This document shows positions 45,007-56,709 of a DNA stretch of 64,000 nt, piece after piece (positions within the stretch are counted from its first letter, which is position 1; each line of letters begins with the position of its first letter). A program made the translations under genes and the position numbers. Under the pieces are notes generated by a model. That model worked only from the letters and a program-made list of their open reading frames with translations. It did no database searches and had not been told where the DNA came from. Source of the DNA: Galaxea fascicularis (Eukaryota > Cnidaria > Anthozoa > Scleractinia > Euphylliidae); assembly GCA_948470475.1 (NCBI GenBank), contig OX419347.1:7838568-7902567 (forward strand), read 5' to 3'.

Positions 45007-45430
45007 GTCGGAGTCGATGATCCCCAGCCTAACTGGCAGCCTAACTGGCACAAAGCTTGAGAGCTTATATGGGGATGTAGGCCAAGATGGCCTGTTTATA
45101 TTATGCTTTAATGTAATGTCGGAGTTGATGTTCCCCAGCCTAACTGGCACAAAGCTTGAGAGCTTATATGGGGATGTAGGCCAAGATGGCCTGTTTATAT
45201 TATACTTTAATGTAAGGTCGGAGTTGATGTTCCCCAGCCTAACTGGCTGCCTAACTGGCATTAAGTTTGTAATAAGAGCTGATTTGGGGAAGTACGCCAA
45301 CATGGTCAAATTTAATGACGGAGCCGATGTCCCCCAGCTTAACTGGTACCAAGACTGATTGCTTATTCGGAGAAGTAGGCCATATATTTTGTGTATTATT
45401 TAAAGTGTTGTGGCTCACCGGCCCTACTGG
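45007..45430 (+). repeat. Tandem array of about 100-bp units
   Basis: GTCGGAG words at 45007, 45118, 45217 and a variant at 45317 mark units with TCCCCAGCCTAACTGGCACA and GATGTAGGCCAAGATGGCCT. The array lies between A2 and B2. The open frames over it are repeat artefacts. Confidence 0.8.
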
Positions 45431-45526
45431 CACTAGCAAATAACTTGTACGTGTGGAGATAGCTTAATCCTTGCTTTCAAGGATTTGTTATGTAACTTGT
45501 AAATTGTCTGTGTTGTATACTGTTCG

Positions 45527-45613
45527 GGTTGGTTCTCGCCAGGCCCTCCCAAAATAAACTTATTTGGTTCAGCGATGCTGTGTTGTTATTTGTTGTGGAG
45601 TGGAGACAAAATA
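45527..45613 (+). repeat. Split direct repeat B2
   Basis: Same sequence as B1 from GGTTCTCGCC to GACAAAATA. It forms the right end of the retroelement. Confidence 0.88.
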
Positions 45614-45742
45614 ATCAATTTTATTCACACACAAATTAAACTCATTTTCATGTGAATGAAAATTGATTTGCATATGAAATGATGAGCACCTAGACTCGCT
45701 TTGAAAAAGAGGCCTGAGGTAATTCGAAAATGGCCTATTGTT

Positions 45743-45939
45743 CCGGTTTGGCAAAACAAAAACACCCGGTTACTACAAGACAAAAATGAGAAAACACTTT
45801 ACAAGTTTAAAAATATGAACGAGTGCAAGTGATGCTTAGGGTGGTTACTGGCAAGCCGGACCCGTCATTTTGAAATTGAAATAGGCTTCTCTCTATAGTT
45901 TTCGTTAGCAAACTACAACCTACAACTTTTATTACAACT
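45743..45939. other. Unassigned spacer
   Basis: Nothing recognised. Confidence 0.3.
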
Positions 45940-47260
45940 TTATTACAACAATAACAACAACATTAAACAAGTACAAATTGAAATGCATACCCACCCGAAG
46001 GCACTTAGCAAAGCTAATCGCGTCGGATGGGTCCAGATAACGTGAAAATTACAAGAACATTAAAATATTTTTAAATTAGAACAGTGAAATTGATTAAAAC
46101 AAGTATATGAGTAACAACGAAGCAAATAATGTAAATTAAAGTACGAATAGTCTGCAATAACAGGAGGTTATTAATGTAAATAAACAATAGAAGGTGCTAT
46201 TTTAGTTCCGTAAATCCAGCAGTTTTAGCAACAATCATTTTTTAGAGGGATAACTGTTTTCACTCTTAAGTAATTTTAGTAAGAGTGTATGGAGTTTTTT
46301 CGTTAAGACAGGGAGCGCAAGCTACGTGGAAAATTATTCCATTCTTAAGGACTGTTTCTTGAAAACGAAGAAAGTTGTTGATTAAGCCTTGATTTGTTGA
46401 CAAAATCTCATATTGTATGTGTGGATTTCCTGAGGTTGAGTAGAAAGATTTTAGAGGGTGCGACACCAGAGAATACATCATGCATTTGGGCAGCTACTGT
46501 TTTAAGGTACAAGATGTTAACCGGTAAAATATTTGCAGAACTTCTGAGTAAATAGCGGCAGCATGAGCTCTGTATTCCATACCATATATAAACCAAAGAA
46601 CACGCTTTGGTAAAAGAAGACAGAAGCATCAGCTTGACCCCAGGCAACTGTACCATAGTGTGTATAGGGAAAAATCAAAGAATAATAGATGTTGAGAAGT
46701 ATGTCAGAGGGTACAAACGCCTAATGTTGACGACTACACCTACAGTTTTACTTATTTCAGTGCCAGCTATGTAACCAATATGATATTTCCAACTGTCAAT
46801 AAAGAATCCAAAATACTTAACGTGTTCCTTACATTCCATGGTAGTAACAGTGTTAGTATTGTTATCAATTTTTTTTTATATTAATAGTATAATATAATTT
46901 CTTTTGTGAGGGGCGGAAGATTATTTACTAGTATTCAAAGTTACCTTGTTAGCATTTAGCCAGGCCAGGCCAGTCAGTAACATTTTCCAATTCACTATTA
47001 ACAAGTCTCAAGTGATTTTATACTTTTATCAGCATAAATTCAGTTGGTATCGTCAGCGCAATTGCGGATGGATCATTTATATAGATCAGGAAGAGAAGTT
47101 GGGCGAGAACAGATCCTTGTGGCACACCGGAAGAAATTTCAGTTACGTTTCTTTTATGTGAGATATTCGAGTCAATTTGAGGGTGGATTGAAAACACCTG
47201 AAAACGGTCGGAGGGGTAAGAGGAAAACCAATCATTCACCATTCCCTTGTTTCCCACTAT
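45940..47260 (-). pseudogene. 3' fragment of a CR1/L2-like LINE with (TTG)n tail
   Basis: Minus frames show GMVNDWFSSY, SSGVPQGSVLAQLLFLIYIND (RT), KYFGFFIDSWKYHIG, then a C-terminal RFQETVLKNG. The 3' region ends in a TTGTTGTTATTGTTG tail, seen complemented near 45950. RT continuity is broken. The 3' end resembles the 61.8-kb LINE. Confidence 0.75.
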
Positions 47261-47400
47261 CTAAGGGCGCTTACCACAAGTCAGACCCGGCCTGCCAGAC
47301 CTTCCATTTACGGAGTACTATTTGGGATTAATTGTACTGCTCTCGACCAATCAGAATTGAGTAATTTTGTTGAGTGTACTATAAATTCGATAATAGATAA
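47261..47400. other. Unassigned
   Basis: AAGGGCGCTTACCACAAGTC near 47265 resembles a dispersed repeat word also loosely seen near 45.84 kb. Confidence 0.3.
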
Positions 47401-47478
47401 TCGACTAGCCTGGCTCAGCCAGATTCTCGTGATAACTGCACGCAGTGTAGCCTGCGTGACAGACGCCTTTTACGGCTC

Positions 47479-49686
47479 TTGTTTCACACCGTAGTTACAA
47501 TTCCAGAAAATCTTCCGCTTACTGACTCAGAGAAATCTGTTCTCAGTAAGGGCCTAAATTTTGTCCCAATTGCCAAACGCACCAATGAATTTTCTATTAA
47601 GCAAGATGTTGAAAAATTCCTTCGCCGCGTTCAGTTAAAAGCCTTTTTCCATGACAAAGAGAATGATTCTGACACTTCGGACAAAGACATTTTTCAAACA
47701 CTTCAAGTTCGCAAATCTAAATGGACTCCCCCAGAGGGACAATTTTCCTCTTTAGATTTTTTCACCAAAAAGTGCCGTCACGACATTCACAAACTTAAAT
47801 TCAATCGTAACACTGAATTTTCCAACCTTTCCTCGGAAGAGTGGGCGGCGCTTAAAAATCTTAGTAAACGCAATGACATAGTTGTCAAATCGGCCGACAA
47901 AGGCGGCGCGGTAGTTGTTTGGCGGTCCGACCTTTACCAAAAAGAAGCTTTGCGGCAACTTTCTGACACCTCGTTTTATGCCAAAATCGAAAAAGATCTC
48001 ACCTCCACAAATCAAAAACTTGTCAAAGACACCATTCATAATTTTATAGTTAACCAAGAATTACCGGACACTGCAACTAATCTCATCATCACAACTCCTA
48101 GAACTTCGTGCATTTACTTCTTGCCAAAAATTCACAAATCGAACAACCCAGGTCGCCCTATCGTTTCTGCCTGTAGTTGCCCTACCGAACTCATTTCTAG
48201 CTACTTAGACAGGATTATGACTCCTATCGTCAAATCTTTACCATCATACATCAAAGACAGTACACACGCACTAGAAATTTTCCGCGATTTCAGTTTCTCC
48301 GGCCAAGACAAACTTATTTTCACCATGGACATTACATCTCTGTACACAGTCATTCCCAATAGCGAGGGTCTTCAAGCACTTAAACACTTTTTCGATCAAC
48401 GCACTGTCAAAGAACCAAGCTCGGAAACACTACTCCGCCTTGCCGAACTAGTTCTAACACTCAATTGTTTTTCATTCGCCGGCAACTATTACAAACAAAT
48501 TAATGGTGTGGCGATGGGCACTAGAATGGGACCTAGTTATGCCAATCTTTTTGTAGGATATGTTGAACACCAATTTTTTAATCAGTACAACGGCCCAAAA
48601 CCTGAACTCTACGGCCGTTACATTGACGATTGCATCGGCGCTATTTCATCCAGCACACAGGAACTCGATCAATTTATAACCTCCGTTAATTCCTTTCATC
48701 CGGCTCTTAAATATACCTGGGAAATTTCGGAAACTTCATTGGCTTTCCTAGATATCAAAGTTTCTATCAGTGGCAACGGTTTATGTACCAGTGTGCACTA
48801 CAAACCTACAGATTCTCACAGTTATTTGTTGTATTCATCGTCACATCCATCGCATGTCAAGAACTCCATTCCTTATTCTCAATTTCTTAGACTTCGACGT
48901 CTATGTAGTGATGACTCTGATTTTTCCAGCAAATCGGAGCAGATGTGCCAGTTCTTCGAAAAACGTGGCTACCCTGCCTCTGTGGTCAAAGCGGGCCATC
49001 ATGGCGCCCAACAATTTGATCGACAGTCAGCACTACAAACGTCACAAAAGGATAAGAACGACAGAATTCCATTCACCCTCACTTTCCATCCTCATAATCA
49101 TGCAGTCAAAAGTATCATTCTCAATAACTTCAAATTACTCCAAAATGATCCCGAGACTGGTAGAATCTTTTCGCAACCTCCACTAATTTCATTCAAACGC
49201 GACAAAAACGTCGGCAACTTTTTAGTTAGAAGCGCATTCAAAACTAACGAGCAACCCGGCACTTTCAAATGCGCGCGCTCACGATGTAAAACTTGTCAAT
49301 TCAATCTTAACACTAGCAAAATATCGGGACCTAAGCGATCTGTTAAGATCACTGATCGTTTCACATGTACCTCCGCAAATGTTATTTATTGCCTAACCTG
49401 CACGTTATGCAATAAATTATACATTGGCGAGACAGGAAGACGACTAGGCGACCGATTTCGGGAACACCTTCGCGATGTTGAGAAGAATGACAAGGATGCA
49501 TCTAAGCCAGTCGCTCGTCATTTTAATCTCCCTAACCACTCCAAACAACACATGGCTATCTGCGGCCTTTCCCTACATCAAGGTACGACGGAAAGCCGCA
49601 AGAATTTGGAACAAAAATTCATCTTCCAAATCGGCACCCTTACATGTAATCCCCACGGTATTAACGAACGCTTTTCATTTAACTAA
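47479..49686 (+). CDS. PLE reverse transcriptase plus GIY-YIG endonuclease, 735 codons, open
   Basis: PLEs copy themselves by target-primed reverse transcription; the GIY-YIG nuclease nicks DNA. The frame is open without stops. RT motif A is around D284 (FTMDITSLYT), GVAMGTRMGPSYANLF follows, and YIDD is at 381-384. A cysteine cluster, CARSRCKTCQF, precedes GIY-YIG, VIY at 635-637 and YIG at 648-650, then GETGRRLGDRFREH and the catalytic C-terminal region. The first codon listed is TTG, and the frame is open back to 47401 without ATG, so the natural start is lost. It is still the most intact mobile-element protein in the window. Confidence 0.93.
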   Translation: MFHTVVTIPENLPLTDSEKSVLSKGLNFVPIAKRTNEFSIKQDVEKFLRRVQLKAFFHDKENDSDTSDKDIFQTLQVRKSKWTPPEGQFSSLDFFTKKCRHDIHKLKFNRNTEFSNLSSEEWAALKNLSKRNDIVVKSADKGGAVVVWRSDLYQKEALRQLSDTSFYAKIEKDLTSTNQKLVKDTIHNFIVNQELPDTATNLIITTPRTSCIYFLPKIHKSNNPGRPIVSACSCPTELISSYLDRIMTPIVKSLPSYIKDSTHALEIFRDFSFSGQDKLIFTMDITSLYTVIPNSEGLQALKHFFDQRTVKEPSSETLLRLAELVLTLNCFSFAGNYYKQINGVAMGTRMGPSYANLFVGYVEHQFFNQYNGPKPELYGRYIDDCIGAISSSTQELDQFITSVNSFHPALKYTWEISETSLAFLDIKVSISGNGLCTSVHYKPTDSHSYLLYSSSHPSHVKNSIPYSQFLRLRRLCSDDSDFSSKSEQMCQFFEKRGYPASVVKAGHHGAQQFDRQSALQTSQKDKNDRIPFTLTFHPHNHAVKSIILNNFKLLQNDPETGRIFSQPPLISFKRDKNVGNFLVRSAFKTNEQPGTFKCARSRCKTCQFNLNTSKISGPKRSVKITDRFTCTSANVIYCLTCTLCNKLYIGETGRRLGDRFREHLRDVEKNDKDASKPVARHFNLPNHSKQHMAICGLSLHQGTTESRKNLEQKFIFQIGTLTCNPHGINERFSFN

Positions 49687-49781
49687 TATATTCCTATTTT
49701 CACGTTGCCATGTTACCACCAATAGCGTAGCTCCTACTCCACTATAAAAACTACACACAACCCATAATTCCTCGATTCGCT

Positions 49782-49811
49782 CTGACGAAGGGCTAGCGCT
49801 CGAAACGTCAG
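49782..49811 (+). repeat. Conserved 3' hairpin with CTGANGA/GAAA motifs
   Basis: CTGACG at 49782-49787 pairs with CGTCAG at 49806-49811. The inner GGGC/GCUC can form a second short stem. The sequence CTGACGA then GAAA resembles the hammerhead ribozyme core reported from PLEs, but the expected first pair of stem II is not met, so catalysis is not claimed. The decayed counterpart is at 17244-17273. Confidence 0.6.
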
Positions 49812-49860
49812 CTTTTAGAATCCCTGTACGGTGGTCAATTTACATTTATCAACTCTGTTG

Positions 49861-50442
49861 ATAATACCAAAATTGTTGATATTTTCCTGACGGCCTCGCG
49901 AGGCAAATTTCTCACCGAAAATTCGCCGCACACGTGAGAAACTGCTGAGCTATCTGCCTTGTGAGGAATTTTGCTTAGCTCTTTCCTTCATGTGTGCTGC
50001 GGGCTTTTTGATCATGTACGCCATTGGTGCAGTTTTCTCACGTGGCGTTGAGTACATGCACTGTTAGAATATTTTACCCCTTCTTCCTTGTTGCCCCGAA
50101 GGTTTGTCCCCCAAACCGAAACCGAGCAATCTTTAGGCAGCGTACATTCCTATTTGGCATGACCAACTTTTTTCTTTCACGTCTTTGTTTTACTGTTGAG
50201 AGGGAGTTTATTCCCAAAGGAGCCTACATAATAATTGTTTTGTCGCCGCTGTGGTCTCGCGCATTGTTAATGTTTTCTCGGATATAGCAGCTTCAGCTTG
50301 GTTAGTCCAGTGTCTAGCGTGGAAACATGCTGGCACGTGCGTTAATCAGAACGCGAAATATTTAGCTATATTTATCAAGTCACTTTCAATGTCAATTTTT
50401 CGTCACGCAATCGTTCAACGTCTTGCTAACTAAGCGGTGAAC
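49861..50442 (+). other. Region upstream of the Ldh_2 gene
   Basis: Non-coding with no recognised element. It probably holds the promoter and 5' UTR; no TATA-like or initiator element is convincing. Confidence 0.4.
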
Positions 50443-50608
50443 ATGTCCAGTGGTGAGGGCAAGTGTGTGGCTGTTACAGAAGTTCAATCGTTCGTAGAAC
50501 GATGTATGATAGCGGTAGGAACTGATCCACAACACTGCAAAGCTCTATCGCAAGTGCTGGGCGAAGCAGATATCAGGGGACATCTAACTCACGGCCTTCA
50601 CAGATTAG
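50443..50608 (+). CDS. Ldh_2 exon 1
   Basis: Starts at ATG and ends TTAG/GTAACC in phase 1. Contains VQSFVERCMIAVG and the RGHLTHGLHRL motif. Confidence 0.88.
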
Positions 50609-53600
50609 GTAACCCGTCATTTCGACGAAGGGGTTTTCCGTTTCTTTCTTAATCTTTTCAGGTATATTTTTTGTGCTGGGAGTTTCTGAGCAATATTATC
50701 CTTTCTGACAACAATAGGCAAGTTTCACCGGTGAGAGTGAGAAAATATGTTAAGGAGGAGGTCGACTAAGAAGACAAAATCGACCATTTTGTAGATCCAC
50801 TAAATATAGACAGAACGCAGAAACGAAAACGGTTATCGCCAGGTCGACTCATGTATGCTATTTAGAATATTATTTAAAGGTGCCTTTCAGCAGTTCTAAT
50901 GATCATTCTCAGTCTTCTAAAGTCTCACGTTTTGCCATTTGAATAAGACACGGGTTCGTTGAATCTCCGGTGTCACGATCACTCACAATCCCACGATACA
51001 CGGATTCACGAGTACAATTTTCTTTGTACATTGTCATTTTTGTTTTTCAGAGGTAACCGTGGAATTCTATGCAAAGTCGTATTTAAGTTTCTTACTTAAT
51101 TGGCTGATCCTTCCCTAAAGGTCGCATACGGGCCAGAAATGTCGGTCCGAAGTATCGATGCACGTACTGGGACTGAACTTGGTTTGTATTCCGGTGTGTT
51201 CCATCTGAAACCGTGACAATCACAAAACGTTGATTTTTGTGTTGCGAAACTCACATTGTATCTTAAGTAGTTCATAAACAGAAAACACTTTATTTTGTCT
51301 AGAATGCCGTATTCTTTACTTATCCAACAAGTAGGCTAATCTCCAGGTTCGTACTAAATTATGCAGGGTTTTTTTTACTCGATTTCCAGGTCTGTGTCTC
51401 CGGTTCTCATACTGTCATAGGGTGTCATAGGTTGAAAGGTCTCCGAGACAATGCTATTATCGGTCGTCTGTCCGTGCCATCAGACAGGCCTTGTTTTCTT
51501 CCCAGTTTAAGAAACAAATCGTCGAAGGAATCAACAGTCCCAAACAAAAACCTTGAAAAACTGAAATTCATCGCTCGTGAAATTCACATAAACAGCTAAC
51601 TTGCTTGATTTCTGCTAACAACAAATTTTTATTCATAGAAGAGTATTTGCATTCATACGTGGTTCCACTAAATATTGGCTCTGTTATTAATATGCTTTTG
51701 TCAGACGTTCAGATATTGTGGGCTAAAATGTTAAAAATGAAAACAGCTTTTAAGCGTTTTAAAAGTCCCACAGCTAGATGAGCGGTTAAAAGTTGCTGAA
51801 AAGAAATTGTAGAGCGGAGTTAAACCGTATGTCGTCAACATTAAAAGAATACTGAGCCAGAATAGGCCTCAGCTGGTTGACACGTCAGTTTATCCTTATT
51901 TATCCTTAAAATAACCGATCCACGGTAGATACCTTACGCTTTTTATCAAATTTTTGTTTTAATGACCACAACTATTCGGAGATTTTAACTAGTAGTTCCT
52001 GGCTTCATGGAAGCCATTCTTGGAAACTGATATGTACGGGAGGGGACGAAGGACGAGCGAGCATAGAGGCAGGGACATTAAGGGCGACTACTATAATGCG
52101 CCGAAGCAAACCTTTTGACTTTCTACATCGATGATTTATCAACTTTCTTTTACAAATTTTGACCTGGAAATTCGTCAAATGGAGTCTTCACATCAACTGA
52201 ATTGACACTTTCGGTGCGATCTGTCTACTGCGGTTACACGCACAAGCCTTGAAAAGATCATTTAATCGTGAAGGAATAAGTTGCTACTGGTCAAAACTAT
52301 CACATACATCGCACGAGTGAAATCGTTCATGTTTGTTTACGTCAATAACAACAGCGGGAAATAGGAAATACTGACCCCAGCGTGTTAAGCAATGAGGATC
52401 CAATAACGGATGTGGTCTACTAAGTGAAATGTCTGAAAGGCAAAAGAGGCTGCTTGTCAAAAAACGTCACGATCGCTGGTGTAGTTGGCTCATCAGTGAT
52501 GTTGGTGTCAACACTGCAGAAGTGTTGGAAAATGTTCCGTTCTTCCGTTCTTCTTTTCCAGAGATCTACGTCCGAGACATTATTGATGGTACGATGCAAC
52601 CTCAAGGTGAACCAAGCATTGAAAAGGAAACAGGACCGACTGCCTTGGTGAATGGCAATAACTTGCTTGGCCCAGTAAGTGGCTCTGTAGAGCTTTGACT
52701 ATGTTTTGGTGTGGGCTCAACCTCATTATTGCGATAAACAAAAATCGTGCAGTGTTCTCAGGGCAATCAGGGATAAACGTTTTTAATTAGGTGGGAAATT
52801 TGCGTGTTGGCAGCTGAAGCCTAAAGATTTTTTCGTAGAACAAAAGCAAAACTGACAAAAACAACAGTATTGATAATATATCGGCGTCTGTAACGTGCAC
52901 CTCTTCTGAAAATACTATGCAAGGTCATCCTTGCTTGTTTCACCTATGCGCACTGCCTTCTGTTGCGTTACAGGTTGTTGGTAACTTTTGCATGGATTTA
53001 GCGATCAAGAAAGCAAAGGAGCATGGGATTGGTTGGATTGTCTGTAAAGGTCAGTGTAGAACACTGAACAGTAACTGCAATGTCAAAATTGTATTTCCTC
53101 AGTCACTCATACGACCTCACCTCACGCGCTTGCTAATTTTCGTGACATTTCTGGCGATCGCTTTGTTCATTCGTTAGTAATTTTAATTTATTACTCTCCT
53201 GAAAATTGCACAATTGCTTGTCTGCTCATATTTAACTGGTCAAATTTGAATTCGGGTTTATCGTTTTGATTTAACCCTGGTTGATGTAAAGTTTCTTTGT
53301 TTCCTATGAATAATGAGGTATTTTTTCATAAACAGCCTTATTAACGGTAACACATAAACTACACTACAATACCAATACAACGGATTACTTGAACTATACA
53401 AGGTAAGGATACACTTTTGATACAATGCAACAAGTTTACTACCCAATAGAGTTTATGACATTGCATACGATATAACAAGCAACGTGAGAGAACCTGACAA
53501 AATGCTTACAGCTAGATATGCTAACAATAAATAAACACACGACTACTACACAAACTTGCCCCACACAGGAAGAAATTTATGCAACTGATTTTTTGAAAAG

Positions 53601-56600
53601 TAACATTCCTTTACTGTGTCTAAATTGTGCCTAAATCGAATGAGAAAACTCTTAAAAGTTAACTTTCCATCGCTTGAGTTTGTTGAGAAGATTACTAAGT
53701 CATTGATGTGATATTTATAGTAGAAAAGCGGCAAGTGGCTCATTGTTTGTTTTGCGACACCACATTGCGGACAGATGCATACCTGTCTTCCCCCGGAGTT
53801 CCAAAATCTGGAGACGTCTCGAAATCCTCGCGTTGTAAGAATGCGTTTTACGACAATGTCCGAATACTCTCCGAGAATCACCCGAAGGCTTTCCGAATGT
53901 TCCCGATGTGACATCTTGAAAACAACGAAATTAATGAACAAAAAGAATTCGAAAGAAGCCGCGGTTTTTCCCGGGAGATTTGGTGCTCTAGCCTGGAGAC
54001 CGGGAGATTTGATGAAAAACTTGGAGACTCCCGGTAAAACCGGGAGAGTTGACAGGTATGCAGATGTCGCTTTCTGTTATTCCAGCACACCTCAGGCTTA
54101 GTTTAGTTGGAGGAATATGGTGACTGATCCTGTACTGAAAAGCTATGAGTTTGGGATCTTGATTGATTCGGAAAGGCAGTGAAAAAACTTTGTGAGCGCT
54201 CTCTTTCGTAAGACCCGCGTGGTTTCGGCTGCTGGAGAGCGAGATGCCCTGTTAAGAAGTGTAGGAGTAGGCCGTCCAAGTTGTCGGGAAATCAGTTTGG
54301 GACAGGGTGTTTTTGAGTGACCTTTTCCATTCCATTGGAATAGTGCTGATAAGGCCGTAAAATAGCGCGAAAGGGATTTCAATATTACATTTATGTTTTA
54401 CTTCATTTAGGGAAAGAACGGTGCGATCAGCGTTAAGATTTAATGAAATATAAATTGATGGCTAATCAAAATACAGCTATTCTATCAAATTATTTGGTTT
54501 TAAACATGGTTTTGAAGAATAATATGAATTTAGAGTGTAATTATATTCTTGCCAGTATTTAAGCAGGGTGCGATAGAAGGTGGGAGATCAGTTGTTTAGG
54601 TGTGATTTTATTTTGTTTCTATGTGTTTCCATTTTCGTTTTAGTGTTAGTAATTTATAGTAGTGTTTAGATCTAGTGATTAGAGGTGCTTTGTAATTGTA
54701 AGAATAGCCAGTAAATTTATTGCTGTTAACTGTTGATTTAGGGGCGAACCATTCGACTTTTGAGGGGGAGGGGGGGGGGGGTTGGAAGATTTTGAAATAA
54801 AATTTCCTGCACCCTCCCAAGCAAAGGAAAAAAATTCATGCATGGCCAGGTCACGGCTGAGAAAAAAAAAATCATTCATGCGTTGTGCAGCCAAAACGAA
54901 TTGTTACAAATCATAGAAGCCCCATCCCTACCTGTGGTCTACCAAAAAAAGGTCCTGCAGAGGATAATCTCTCCCCCCCCCCCCCAAAGAATTATTGCGT
55001 TGCTTTTCCACTGAAAAAAATATCTGCCTTGTTGGTCGGTTGGGAAAAAAAGTTCTAGCCACTTGGTTTTGTGGAGTTGGAGAATCAAGCAATTCAAAAG
55101 GAACTGAACAGTGAACTGTAAATTTGTAAATAATTAGTTTGTTCTAGTGTTATCGTAGGGATTTTGAGATTATTGCTCGGGTTAAAGTTGTTTAGTTGTT
55201 TAGGAATTAGTGGAAGTAACTTAGGCCATAACCTGTAAATTTAGAGCTAGTTTTCCCTAATTAATACTGAGGGTTTTCTTTTTCCATTGTTTAAACAGTA
55301 TTTATTTTAATTCAATTTATGGTGGTGTGTTGGGAGATTGTGGGAAGGTGTTTGTATGTATCACTTTGTTTTTCCCTCCTTTCGTTGTGCATACCGGGGA
55401 AAATTGCCGGACTCGCGTCAGGTTAGGTAAAGGTATTTGACATTGTACTGGCATTTCGTCAGGAAGGAGGGGGCACCGTAATAAACAGTTGTGAATTCTG
55501 GAATTAGTTTCTATACAGCGTCACTCAATTCAGTTATTCGCTTGGTCCAAGCTATTTTGAGTGCTTTATCCTTAATTTTGATATCCACCACCTTAGGGCC
55601 GCCATGACTGATATCGTCAATAATAGACTTTCTACTTATTTTTGCCGGTTTCCCCTCCCAGATAAAATCAAACATAAGTTTTTTTTTTAATAAAATCAGG
55701 CGACTAAATCAAAATTAACCTGAAATCAAATTTGGTCAACAACACATATAATAGTTACAAATTAAAGTGACAAAGTCAGGTGTCTTAACTTCGAGATGGT
55801 CCGTTACTTTCAAAACAACACTCACAACCGGGTATAAATGCTGCAAAGTTGGTTGTTGTTTTTGTTCTTGTTGTTGAAAGAGTTTTCCCACTGATTTGAG
55901 CATTATAAGTCATTTGATTTTACGGTGTCCATGCAGGGTCAAACCACTTTGGTATAGCGGGATGGTACAGCGCTAAAGCTCTTGAACATGGAATGATCGT
56001 AAGTGGTATCTGCCTGCCTGCGTTCATTACTTACATTTTAATATGAAAGAAACTTGATTGCGATTTTCTCTCGTGTCCTATTGCTCTTTAGGGTATGAGT
56101 ATGACCAACACTTCACCAGTTGTTGTACCAACCAGGGCTGCTCAGGTGAATTACTTATCTGTATCAATAAAGTTGAATAAACGACAAACGAACGAAAGAG
56201 CAAAGCAACGAACTGACTGAGTAGAACGAATGAAACAGATAAATGGACGGACGGCTGGATTCTTAGGTGATGAGTAGAAATCATCTTAGTTTCTCTGTAG
56301 GAGGGTGCTAATAGGGTTAACGGTTAACTGACAATTGGCCCAAAAAATAGTAGTTACAGTACGACGCGCCTTACCGTGGCCACCCAAGAAACATTTTTAT
56401 AAGTTAGCCAATGATCAAGGTACGCGAATTTGATTGACAGACACGTCTCCGTAGAAAGTTTCAACACGCAACAACCAAATGGAGGCGTGTCTGTCAATCA
56501 AATTCGCGTACCCTGATTGGCTGATTTGTAAAAATGTTTGTTGAGTAGCAACGGTAAGGCGCGTCGCACTTTAACTGACATTTGGCCCAAATATTTTTTC

Positions 56601-56676
56601 CTAGCAGCGAAGCTATTTCGTGACATTTACCTGTCCCAATGCGTGACCCAGTGACATATTTACTGAATTTTTTAAA

Positions 56677-56709
<33 letters not shown>

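Larger units (their letters stand above)
38539..45613 (+). mobile_element. Tyrosine-recombinase retrotransposon (DIRS-order, Ngaro/PAT-like)
   Basis: Two direct-repeat pairs are interleaved. A1 (38539-38738) equals A2 (44441-44640), and B1 (about 44354-44440) equals B2 (about 45527-45613), in the order A1-coding-B1-A2-B2. B1 runs directly into A2. Such split direct repeats are known from Ngaro and PAT elements. Gag, RT, RNase H and a tyrosine recombinase lie between them on the plus strand, all broken. A PLE interrupts the recombinase. Confidence 0.9.
38464..45742. mobile_element. Palindromic element interrupted by a retrotransposon
   Basis: The left segment 38464-38538 and the right segment 45670-45742 are inverted copies sharing AACAATAGGCCATTT, AGGCCTCTTTTTCAAAGCGA and GTCTAGGTGCTCA. 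With the inner retroelement (38539-45613) removed, they form one compact MITE-like palindrome. Confidence 0.75.
47401..49860 (+). mobile_element. Penelope-like element, 5' truncated, coding region open
   Basis: A PLE copy with one long frame and a 3' tail (49690-49860) that matches the 17.2-kb fragment. The upstream end has no ATG and no PLE sequence before about 47485, so it is 5' truncated. Confidence 0.9.

Noticed and set aside
45017..45358. 113-codon open frame
   Set aside because: It is a translation of the 100-bp tandem array; both strands are open for the same reason.
53546..53941. 131-codon minus frame
   Set aside because: Runs across the 53776 MITE boundary and has no known domain; likely chance.
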